Shown piece after piece: positions 1-7,920 of a DNA stretch of 49,560 nt; within the stretch, counting starts at the first letter, position 1; every line of letters begins with the position of its first letter. Source of the DNA: an uncultured Clostridium sp. (GTDB taxonomy: Bacteria > Bacillota > Clostridia > TANB77 > CAG-508); contig CAOJKK010000011.1 in assembly GCA_948437895.1 (NCBI GenBank), positions 1 to 49,560 on the forward strand. Reading direction: 5' to 3'. Under the pieces are notes generated by a model. It searched no databases. It worked only from the letters and a program-made list of their open reading frames with translations, and had not been told where the DNA came from. The translations under genes and the position numbers were made by a program.

Positions 1-2194
1 TAGATAAAGTTCCAAAAAAATATGAAGGATTAGATGGAACAGAACTTGCAATATCAGAATCACAAGAAAGAATGGCAGTTGTAATCAGAGAAAATGATGC
101 AGAAAAATTCCAAAAATTAGCTGCAAGTGAAAATATAGAATCTACAATAGTTGCAAAAGTAACCGAAGAACCAAGAATGAAAATGTATTGGAGAGGAAAA
201 TTAATAGTAGATTTATCTAGAGAATTCTTAAATACAAACGGAACAGTAAAAACAGCTGAAGCACAAGTAAATAAACCAGAAGGACTAGAAGATTATTTTG
301 AGGGAAAAAGGGGACAGGCACCTTTTTCACCAAACTGCATAAAAACAAATGGAAGCAATTGTTCTAAAGTAGATAGATGGAAAAATGTTGTTTCAGACTT
401 AAATTGTTGTTCACAAAAAGGTTTAGTAGAAAGATTTGATAGTACAATAGGTGCAGGAACAGTACTTATGCCATTTGGCGGGAAATATCAATTAACACCA
501 ACTGAAGCAATGTGTGCAAGAATTCCAACATTAAATGGATACACAAACTCTGGAACAGTAATGTCATATGGATATGATCCTTATCTTTCAGAAATAAGTC
601 CATTCCATGGAGCAGTATTCGCTATAATAGACTCACTTACAAAATATGTAGCTTGTGGAGGAGACTATAAAAAAGCTTGGTTCACATTCCAAGAATACTT
701 TGAAAAATTAAGAAATGAACCTTCAAGATGGGGTAAACCTTTAGCAGCACTTTTAGGAGCATACTTAGTACAAGAAAAATTAGGACTTGCATCAATTGGT
801 GGAAAAGACTCAATGTCTGGTTCATATAACGAATTGGATGTACCTCCAACACTTACATCATTCTGCATCCGGTGTAGTAGATACTAACAAAGTAGTATCA
901 AATGAGTTTAAAAAAGTAGGTTCAAAAGTATATATGTTAAAAACTAAATATACTGAAGATTTAATACCAGACTTTGAAGATTTAAAAGAAAATTATGAAA
1001 CAATACATAAATTAATAGGAGAAGGAAAAGCAATATCAATAGCTACAGTAAGACAAAATGGAATAGCAGATACTTTAAGTAAAATGTGCTTTGGTAATAA
1101 AATAGGATTTGAATTTAGAGCAGATAAATGCTTATTCAAACCACGTTATGGAGCTTTCGTAATTGAGGCATCAGAAGAATTAGATGTAGATAAACTAGAA
1201 CTTTTAGGAACTACTAGTAAAGAAAAAGAAATAAGAATATCTGAAAATGAAAAGCTTGATTTAGATGAATTAATAAAACTATGGGAAGAACCATTAGAAA
1301 AAGTATTCCCAACTAAAGCAGAAAGCAAATTCACAAAAATAGAAAATGTTTTGAGTGATAAGAAACAAGTTTTAGTTGCAAAATCAAAAATAGCAAGACC
1401 AAGAGTATTTATACCAGTATTCCCAGGAACAAACTGTGAATACGACTTAGCAAAAGCATTTATAGATGCAGGAGCAGATCCTAAGATTGCAGTATTTAAA
1501 AACTTAAAAGAAAACGATATTGAAGAGTCTATATTAGAGATGGAGAAAGCAATTAATGAAGCTCAAATAATAATGCTTCCAGGAGGATTTAGTGCAGGAG
1601 ATGAACCAGACGGTTCAGGTAAATTCATAGCAACAGTATTTAGAAACCCAAGATTAAAAGAAGCTATCCATAAACACCTAAATGAACAAGATGGTCTTAT
1701 GCTTCGGAATATGTAATGGATTCCAAGCTTTGATAAAATTAGGATTAGTACCATATGGAGAAATACTAGAAATGAATGCAGATATGCCAACACTTACATA
1801 TAACGATATAGCAAGACATCAATCAAAACTAGTTACTACAAAAGTTGTATCAAAACTATCTCCATGGTTTAACAAAATAGAACTTGGAGAAGAATTTGTA
1901 ATTCCAATTTCACATGGTGAAGGTAGATTTGTAGCAAATGAAAATGTAATGCAAGAATTAATAAAAAACGGACAAATAGCTACACAATATGTTGATATGG
2001 AAGGAAATGCTACTTATGACATAGAATATAATCCAAATGGATCAGTATATGCAGTAGAAGGAATAACAAGCAAAGATGGAAGAATACTTGGCAAAATGGG
2101 ACACTCAGAAAGAAGTTACAGAGGAAACATATTAAATGTGCCAGGAAACATGGATCAAAAATTATTCGAATCAGGAGTAGAATATTTTAAATAA
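1..2194 (+). CDS. purL: Phosphoribosylformylglycinamidine synthase, 3' part, with two +1 shifts
   Basis: This is the large single-chain FGAM synthase of purine synthesis, which converts FGAR, ATP and glutamine to FGAM. The window starts inside the gene; the first whole codon is at base 3 and about 730 C-terminal residues are present. Family landmarks include DLNCCSQKG, MPFGGKYQLTP, SPFHGAV, GGDYKKAW and GGKDSMSGSYNELDVPPTL. The C-terminal glutaminase domain has VFPGTNCEYD, LPGGFSAGDE, the catalytic-Cys motif GICNGFQAL and SHGEGRF. The reading frame breaks twice, at CGG codons 870-872 and 1705-1707; skipping the C each time rejoins conserved sequence. A REP-like hairpin (304-328) is translated in frame as KRGQAPF. 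The identification is secure; whether the breaks are translated through is inference. Confidence 0.95.
304..328. repeat. REP-like hairpin inside purL
   Basis: Inverted arms GAAAAAGG (304-311) and CCTTTTTC (321-328) enclose GGACAGGCA. This resembles the GGGGACAG core of the palindromes found elsewhere in the window. It lies in the purL reading frame and encodes KRGQAPFS, in a region between the synthetase domains where FGAM synthases vary. Confidence 0.6.
870..872 (+). other. CGG +1 recoding site 1 (purL)
   Basis: The context is ATC CGG TGT. The incoming frame meets TAA at 885-887. Skipping C870 gives ATC GGT GTA (I-G-V) and continues into conserved PurL sequence (VVDTNKVVSNEFKK). Removing C863 instead would give F-A-S-G, so the exact shift position is slightly less certain here than at the other six sites. 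Confidence 0.8.
1705..1707 (+). other. CGG +1 recoding site 2 (purL glutaminase domain)
   Basis: The context is CTT CGG AAT. The incoming frame ends at TAA 1714-1716. Skipping C1705 gives L-G-I-C-N-G-F-Q, the near-invariant PurL glutaminase motif that carries the catalytic cysteine, so the shift point is fixed to the base. Confidence 0.93.
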
Positions 2195-2195
2195 T

Positions 2196-2239
2196 GTCCC
2201 AAAAGGGACGTTTCCCAATGGGACATTTTGTCCCACTGG
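2196..2239. repeat. Palindrome cluster, GACATTTTGTC type
   Basis: GTCCC-AAAA-GGGAC (2196-2209) is followed by CCAATGGGACA (2215-2225) paired with TGTCCCACTGG (2229-2239). The cluster starts directly after the purL stop codon. A relative with the same GACATTTTGTC centre lies after pyrK at 25656-25690. Confidence 0.7.
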
Positions 2240-2265
2240 AGACACATGTTTAATGAGAATAAAAC

Positions 2266-2302
2266 AGACATAGAGAAATTTCTTCCTCTATGTCTTGTTT
2301 TT
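2266..2302 (+). terminator. purL terminator
   Basis: Arms AGACATAGAG (2266-2275) and CTCTATGTCT (2286-2295) are followed by TGTTTTTTA. It lies between the convergent purL and the metallo-hydrolase gene. Confidence 0.8.
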
Positions 2303-3006
2303 TATGAAAGTGTTACAATTTCGATTCCTGGAATATCTTTGATAATCTTTTCTGCTGCATCAACATCATCCAAATGCATAAGATAGACTTCTATATCATC
2401 CTCTGACAGTTCAATAAGATCAGGTAATGTATCTTCAAGCTTTAAATGAATTTGCCCATAAAATACTGAAACATCTACATATATTTCAGAACAATCATCT
2501 AAATATGGTTCAAATGGTTCTAGTGTTGATGTATCTCCAGTATAAATGAAGAAGAAATCAACGCCTTCAATGTAATAACCAAAGCATTTATTCTTAAGCT
2601 GAGGAGAATGCTCAGTTAAAATTGGTTCAATTTTAACTGCAGATCCATAATGCTTATCAGGATTGATGGTACACAGATTGTACCAACTAGTTTCATTTCC
2701 TTCGATTGTAAGCAAAGTTCTTATATCTGCTTTTACCTCATCAGAGGGAGCAAGTACAGTGACCTTCTTTTGAAGGACAAAGAAACAGTATTGAATCCAA
2801 AGACCAAGCCCACCAACATGATCTCCATGTGTGTGAGTTATAAGGACATAAAAGTCATTATAACTTGATAAGTCGAAATTTTTCACTTTCGAAAAGGTTG
2901 AAGAGGGACAATCTAATAAGAATAGATCCCGTTTGTCAGTGACAAAATATGCAGATGTATGCTCATCAGCAAAACCTGCACCTCTTCCAAAAAACTGTAA
3001 AAACAT
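2302..3006 (-). CDS. Metallo-beta-lactamase-fold hydrolase
   Basis: The 234-residue product carries the metal-binding motif THTHGDH at residues 57-63, a later EHSP histidine and the YTGDTS aspartate, the layout of RNase Z-like members of the metallo-beta-lactamase superfamily. No signal peptide or membrane segment is visible, so it is probably cytoplasmic; the substrate cannot be told. A ribosome binding site (AAAGGA) precedes the ATG. It stands alone between terminators, convergent with purL. Its base and codon use is less AT-biased than that of its neighbours, and residue 26 (TDKRDLF) is encoded by CGG at 2929-2931, a codon host-type genes here never use for arginine. It is probably acquired. 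Confidence 0.82.
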   Translation of the reverse strand: MFLQFFGRGAGFADEHTSAYFVTDKRDLFLLDCPSSTFSKVKNFDLSSYNDFYVLITHTHGDHVGGLGLWIQYCFFVLQKKVTVLAPSDEVKADIRTLLTIEGNETSWYNLCTINPDKHYGSAVKIEPILTEHSPQLKNKCFGYYIEGVDFFFIYTGDTSTLEPFEPYLDDCSEIYVDVSVFYGQIHLKLEDTLPDLIELSEDDIEVYLMHLDDVDAAEKIIKDIPGIEIVTLS

Positions 3007-3186
3007 TGCTGATTATTCCTTTCGTTTTAGAATTAGTAATTTTGCACTGTTCCATAATTCAATGCGTATGGAAATCAAATACCTCCTAAATTTGATAATT
3101 CATATATTAACATAAAAAGAAGACGAAATCAATATTTTCCATGCTAAATATAAATTATATTTTACATAAGGATATTATTATAAAAT

Positions 3187-3224
3187 AAGAGGCAATTAAG
3201 AAATAAATCCTAATTACCTCTTTT
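3187..3224 (-). terminator. leuS terminator
   Basis: On the minus strand the arms GAGGTAATTAGG and CTTAATTGCCTC (one mismatch/GU pair) are followed by TTATTTTAT, downstream of the leuS stop. Confidence 0.7.
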
Positions 3225-3239
3225 AAAGTAAAACTAAGT

Positions 3240-5648
3240 CTATTTAACAACTATATTATAAATCTTATTCTTTACATAGATTTCTTTAACAATTGTTTTT
3301 CCTTCAAGTAAAGAATCCACTGCTTCATGAACTTTTTCTTTTACAATATCTTCTTCACTATCTAGTGATATTTTAACAGTTGCTTTAACTTTTCCATTTA
3401 TTTGTACAGGAATATCTTTTTCACTATCTATAGTCTTTGACTCATCATACTCAGGCCACTCTGATTCACAAAGTGGTTTAAATCCTAAAGATTCATTTAG
3501 TTCTTCTGTGATATGAGGAGCAATAGGATTTAATAGTGTTAAAAGTAAATGATATTCATCTTTTGTAATACTTTTTTCATCATCATAACTATTTGCTAAA
3601 ATCATTAATGCTGATACTGCTGTGTTATATGCCATTGTAGTTAAATCATTTTGAACTTTTTTTATTGTTTTATGAATTATAGGTTCTAGTTTTTTAGAAT
3701 ATCCTTCTCCAGTACCTATTTTATCTTTTAAACGAATAACTTTGTCTATAAAACGTTTACAACCTCTTAAAGAATCTGTACTCCATGGAGCATCTTGTGT
3801 ATAATCACCCATAAACATTTCATAGATTCTTAATGTATCTGCACCATATTCTTTTACTATATCATCTGGATTAATAACATTTCCTTTAGATTTACTCATT
3901 TTTTCGTTGTTAGAACCTAGAACCATTCCATGGCTAACACGTGTCCAAATCATTTCTTTTTTAGGAACTAATCCTATGTTATATAGGAATTGAACCCAAA
4001 ATCTAGCATATAGTAGATGTCTTGCAGTATGTTCCATACCACCATTATACCAGTCAACTCTATTCCAATATTTCATAGCATCCATTGAAGCAAATGCATT
4101 ATCATTATGTGGGTCCATAAATCTTAAGAAATACCAGCTGGAACCAGCCCAGTTAGGCATAGTATCTGTTTCTCTTCTTGCAGGTCCACCACAATGTGGA
4201 CAAGTTGTATTTACCCAATCAGTAATATTAGCAAGTGGGCTTTCTCCGTCCTCTGTTGGCTCATACTCAGCAACATCAGGAAGAAGTAATGGTAAATCTT
4301 CTTCTTTTAAAGGCTCCCAACCACATTTTTCACAATAAACCATAGGAATTGGTTCTCCCCAAAATCTTTGACGTGAGAATATCCAATCTCTCATTTTATA
4401 ATTATTTACTTCTCTAGCAATTCCTTCATTAACTAATTTTTCAGTAATTGCTTTTTTAGCTTCTTCGACTGTAAGACCTGTAAACTCTTTTGAATTTATT
4501 AATTTGCATCCCTTTCCTAGATAGTCATGTTTTTCAAATGCAGATTTACTAACATCTCTTCCATCTATAACTTGGATCATTTCTAATCCATGCTCTGTTG
4601 CATATTCAAAGTCTCTTTGGTCATGAGAAGGTACAGCCATAACAGCACCTGTTCCATAATCTCCTAATACGAAATCACCTAAGAAAATTGGAACTTCTTT
4701 GCCATTAACAGGATTAATAGCCATAATTCCATCTACTCTACAACCTGTTTTTCCTTTATTTAAGTCTGTTCTATCCATAGCAGACTTCTTAGCGGTTTCG
4801 TTAATATAGTTAGTTACTTCTTCTATATTTTTTACTCTAGGCATTAATTCTTTAATTAATTTACCATCTGGTGCAATAACAAAAAATGTAATACCATAAA
4901 TTGTTTCAATACAAGTTGTGAAAATAGAGAATTTACCCCCGCCAACTATTGGTATGTCTAACTCAACACCAGTAGATTTACCAATCCAATTGATTTGACC
5001 AAGTTTTACTCTATCAGCGAAATTTGTATCATCAAGTCCTTTTAGCAAGTCTTCTGAATAGTCACTCATTCTAAGCATCCATTGTGATTTTTCTTTTTGT
5101 ACAACAGATGTACCGCATCTTTCACATACTCCACCAGCAGCATCTTCATTAGATAAAACTGATTTACAAGTAGGACACCAGTTAACAGGTATTGTATCTT
5201 TATATGCCATTCCGTGTTTATAGAATTGTAAGAATTGCCATTGTGTCCATTTATAATATTCTGGGTCTGTTGTAGAAAATTCACGAGACCAGTCAAATGA
5301 AAATCCTAAATCTTTCATTTGTCCTTTAAAAGTACTAATATTTTCTTTTACAGCATCTTTTGGATGAATATGATTTTTAATTGCATATTGTTCGGCAGGT
5401 GCACCAAATGCATCCCAACCCATTGGGTATAGAACGTTATATCCTTGCATTCTTTTCATTCTAGCAAGTGCATCTTGTGCAGTATAGCTTCTTACATGTC
5501 CAACATGAAGTCCTGCTCCTGATGGATAAGGGAACTCAACTAATATATAGTAAGGATCCTTTTTATCTCCTGTAACTGCTTTAAAAGTTTGCTTTTCATC
5601 CCAATAATTTTGCCATTTCTTTTCAATTTCACTATGATTGTATTCCAT
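3240..5648 (-). CDS. leuS: Leucyl-tRNA synthetase
   Basis: This class I aminoacyl-tRNA synthetase charges tRNA-Leu. The 802 residues are the usual bacterial length. The HIGH-type motif is HVGH at residues 48-51 after EFPYPSGAGL. A zinc-ribbon-like CPTC...CERC follows, then the CP1 editing insertion, a second Cys pair (CPHCGG), WAGSSWYFLR, the KMSKS loop (KMSKSKGNV, about residue 580), and a C-terminal anticodon-binding region ending in a VKEIYVKNKIYNIVVK-type tail. The start has AGGAGAG just upstream. No T-box consensus (AGGGTGGNACC) is visible in the roughly 230 bases before it. In-frame CGG is absent. Confidence 0.98.
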   Translation of the reverse strand: MEYNHSEIEKKWQNYWDEKQTFKAVTGDKKDPYYILVEFPYPSGAGLHVGHVRSYTAQDALARMKRMQGYNVLYPMGWDAFGAPAEQYAIKNHIHPKDAVKENISTFKGQMKDLGFSFDWSREFSTTDPEYYKWTQWQFLQFYKHGMAYKDTIPVNWCPTCKSVLSNEDAAGGVCERCGTSVVQKEKSQWMLRMSDYSEDLLKGLDDTNFADRVKLGQINWIGKSTGVELDIPIVGGGKFSIFTTCIETIYGITFFVIAPDGKLIKELMPRVKNIEEVTNYINETAKKSAMDRTDLNKGKTGCRVDGIMAINPVNGKEVPIFLGDFVLGDYGTGAVMAVPSHDQRDFEYATEHGLEMIQVIDGRDVSKSAFEKHDYLGKGCKLINSKEFTGLTVEEAKKAITEKLVNEGIAREVNNYKMRDWIFSRQRFWGEPIPMVYCEKCGWEPLKEEDLPLLLPDVAEYEPTEDGESPLANITDWVNTTCPHCGGPARRETDTMPNWAGSSWYFLRFMDPHNDNAFASMDAMKYWNRVDWYNGGMEHTARHLLYARFWVQFLYNIGLVPKKEMIWTRVSHGMVLGSNNEKMSKSKGNVINPDDIVKEYGADTLRIYEMFMGDYTQDAPWSTDSLRGCKRFIDKVIRLKDKIGTGEGYSKKLEPIIHKTIKKVQNDLTTMAYNTAVSALMILANSYDDEKSITKDEYHLLLTLLNPIAPHITEELNESLGFKPLCESEWPEYDESKTIDSEKDIPVQINGKVKATVKISLDSEEDIVKEKVHEAVDSLLEGKTIVKEIYVKNKIYNIVVK

Positions 5649-5778
5649 TTTAATCTCTCCTATCTAAAAATTAAACTTAAAAAAGCTCAAAATGTTTATT
5701 CCGTAAAACAATATTTAAAAGATTATATAACAAAAATTAAAATAAATAAAGTAAAAACTGTTAATTTTTACAAATATC

Positions 5779-5787
5779 TGATATAAT
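5779..5787 (+). promoter_or_regulatory. Extended -10 promoter of the SDR/patatin operon
   Basis: TGATATAAT is an extended -10 element with only a weak -35 (TGTTAA) 17 bases upstream. The same TGATATAAT -10 recurs at several promoters in this window. Confidence 0.6.
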
Positions 5788-5797
5788 AACTTAAAAC

Positions 5798-5849
5798 GAG
5801 GGACATTCCTTGTGATATGAGGAATACCCATGACCAAGGTGTGTCCCTC
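5798..5849. repeat. Imperfect palindrome in the SDR 5' leader
   Basis: GAGGGACATTCCTTG (5798-5812) pairs with CAAGGTGTGTCCCTC (5835-5849) with three mismatches. It lies between the promoter and the SDR ribosome binding site and shares the GGGACA/TGTCCC ends of the other palindromes. Confidence 0.65.
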
Positions 5850-5879
5850 AAACCTTGTATAAAGAAAGAAGGAAAAGTT

Positions 5880-6626
5880 ATGAAAGCTCTAGTAACAGGT
5901 GCATCATCAGGAATAGGAAAAGAAATGGCTATATACTTAAGTGAGCAAGGAATAGACTTAGTATTAGTAGCAAGAGAACAGGAAAAATTAGAAGAAGTAC
6001 AAAAGCAAATAAATACAAAGTGTGAAATAATATGTATGGATTTAGGAGATGCAGAGAATTGTATCAATCTATATAAACAAGTAGGAGATATAGATATATT
6101 AATAAACAATGCAGGGTTTGGGATATGCGGAAACTTTACGGAAACAGACCTTATAACAGAACTGAATATGATAAATACAAATGTATGTGCAGTGCATACA
6201 CTTACAAAACTATTTCTTTCTGAAATGAAAAAGAAAAATTCTGGATATATATTAAATGTATCATCAATTGCAGGATTTTTGCCAGGTCCACAAATGGCAA
6301 CATATCATGCTAGTAAAGCATATGTACTTAAATTGACACAGAGTATATATGAAGAACTAAATCAAGAAGGTTATGATATAAAGGTTAGCACTTTATGCCC
6401 TGGACCAATAAAAACACCATTTTTGGACAAGGCAAATGTGAAGTTTACAACTAAGCTTATGAATAGTAGAGAAGTAGCAAGATATGCAATAGATAGTATG
6501 TTTGAAGGAAAATATATGATACTTCCAGGAGTTAATAATAAACTTATTAGAATCTTAAGTAAAATAGTACCAGACAAAATTGCAGCAAGGATAGTAGGAA
6601 AATCAGTAAGCAAAAAGAATAGTTAA
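5880..6626 (+). CDS. Short-chain dehydrogenase/reductase
   Basis: This is a classical SDR NAD(P)H-dependent oxidoreductase of 248 residues. The Rossmann motif TGASSGIG is at residues 6-13, followed by NNAG (INNAGFG), the catalytic Ser (NVSSIAG) and YHASK. The residues after CPGPIKTPF are typical. The open frame extends upstream, but that part lies over the palindrome; the ATG at 5880 follows AAGAAGGAAAAG and begins directly at MKALVTGASSG, so it is the better start. The patatin gene follows after 24 bases, suggesting a shared transcript and perhaps lipid or fatty-acyl metabolism. The substrate is not determinable. Confidence 0.92.
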   Translation: MKALVTGASSGIGKEMAIYLSEQGIDLVLVAREQEKLEEVQKQINTKCEIICMDLGDAENCINLYKQVGDIDILINNAGFGICGNFTETDLITELNMINTNVCAVHTLTKLFLSEMKKKNSGYILNVSSIAGFLPGPQMATYHASKAYVLKLTQSIYEELNQEGYDIKVSTLCPGPIKTPFLDKANVKFTTKLMNSREVARYAIDSMFEGKYMILPGVNNKLIRILSKIVPDKIAARIVGKSVSKKNS

Positions 6627-6650
6627 GATATATAAACTGAGGTGAGAAAT

Positions 6651-7488
6651 GTGAAGATAGGGTTAGCTTTAGCTCGGTGGGGGAGTAAGAGGTGCAGCGC
6701 ATGTAGGAGCAATTAAGGCAATGCAAGAAAATGGTATAAAAATAGATGCAGTAGGAGGGACGTCAGCAGGTAGTATAGTAGCGGCATTGTATGCAATGGG
6801 ATATACAACAGATGAAATGATAAAATTATTTAACTATTTTTCTAAATCTGTTATGGCTATATCTCCAAAAGATATATTTCATGGAATGAAAGAAGTAAGA
6901 GGCGTAAGATTAGGAGGGATTACTTCTAGCCATAATATAGAACTTGCCATTGAAGAAGCAGCAAAATTAAAGAATATTAAGGATATAAAAGATATTAAAA
7001 TGCCTATAACAATACCTACTACTGATTTGATAAAAGATAAAGAAATAATATTTACAAATTGTGAAAATTTAAAAGGAGAAGAATATATAAATGATATAGA
7101 AATAGGGAAAGCTGTTCGTGCAAGTTCAACTTTTCCTGGAATGTATGCTCCATTTGAATATAAAGAATATCAGTTTGTAGATGGAGGAATATTTGATAAC
7201 TTGCCGACAATTGAAACTAGAAAACTAGGAGTAGATAAAGTAATATCAATAAAGTTCAAACTAAAGAGTCCAAGAAAACAAAAAACAATATATAATATTG
7301 GAATGCAATCATTAGATTTAATGACAGAAAACTTAATTAGAGAATCTGTAAGAGAAAGCGATTATGTTATAGAAATAGACTTAAGAGATGTAAAACCATT
7401 TAGTATTAGCAAGTTAGAATTTGCATATCAGCAAGGTTATATACAAACTTTAGACCATATAATAAAGTTGAAAAAAGCATTAAAATGA
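6651..7488 (+). CDS. Patatin-like phospholipase, with +1 shift
   Basis: This is a patatin-family lipid acyl hydrolase with a Ser-Asp dyad. After the shift the product is 278 residues: M-K-I-G-L-A-L-A-G-G-G-V-R-G (oxyanion hole), GTSAG with nucleophile Ser38, and the catalytic Asp in VDGGIFDN at about residue 175. The GTG start at 6651 has GAGGTGAG just upstream; the ATG overlapping it is followed directly by TGA. CGG at 6675-6677 (codon 9) breaks the frame inside the oxyanion-hole glycine run. Without the shift the product would be only about 20 residues; the downstream frame alone would lack the GGGxRG motif. Confidence 0.9.
6675..6677 (+). other. CGG +1 recoding site 3 (patatin)
   Basis: The context is GCT CGG TGG. 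The incoming frame ends at TAA 6714-6716. Skipping C6675 gives A-G-G-G-V-R-G-A-A-H, the patatin oxyanion-hole block. Confidence 0.93.
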
Positions 7489-7504
7489 AAAAATATATTA
7501 AATA

Positions 7505-7545
7505 AAAATCCCTCTTTTGATTTATCATGAGAGGGATTTTAAGTC
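7505..7545 (+). terminator. Terminator after the patatin gene
   Basis: Arms AAAATCCCTC (7505-7514) and GAGGGATTTT (7531-7540) lie just downstream of the patatin stop. The T tail is short. Confidence 0.7.
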
Positions 7546-7646
7546 TAATTACTTTAATTTTAAGTATGATTTTATTGAGAATAATCATATTCAAAAAGGA
7601 TTTTTCAATTTTTTTCCAAAAAGTAATAAAAAGTATAAAAAATCAC

Positions 7647-7675
7647 TTGAAAAAGTTTACATAACCGTATATAAT
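7647..7675 (+). promoter_or_regulatory. Promoter P1 of the surface-protein operon
   Basis: TTGAAA, 17 bases, TATAAT. It would give a leader of about 240 bases before the gene at 7921. I recognise no riboswitch in that leader. A second promoter lies within it. Confidence 0.65.
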
Positions 7676-7831
7676 AAATATAGATGCATGTGTTATTTGC
7701 GTGCAAAAAAATAAAAACAAAAATGTCATAAAAATGTAATTTTTATATAACCAAATTGCGCATTTTGTGCTTCCGTATGTATATTAGATAATAAAGCATA
7801 AATTTGGCCTATATATATAAAGAAACATGTA

Positions 7832-7860
7832 TTGACAACAAAAGATAAAAATGTAAGAAT
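7832..7860 (+). promoter_or_regulatory. Promoter P2 of the surface-protein operon
   Basis: TTGACA, 16 bases, TAAGAAT, about 60 bases upstream of the ATG at 7921. The -10 is a weaker match. Apart from the terminator and the two promoters, I see nothing recognisable in the gap 7489-7920. Confidence 0.5.
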
Positions 7861-7920
7861 AATGCTATATAAATATATAATTAGCTATAAAACTAAATTT
7901 TATTTGGGAGGACTTAAATT

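Noticed and set aside
5649..5760. A T-box leader for leuS.
   Set aside because: The T-box consensus and specifier stem are not visible and the upstream region is too short.
7676..7920. A c-di-GMP or other riboswitch in the surface-protein leader.
   Set aside because: No conserved core of a known class could be matched by eye; only weak hairpins are present.
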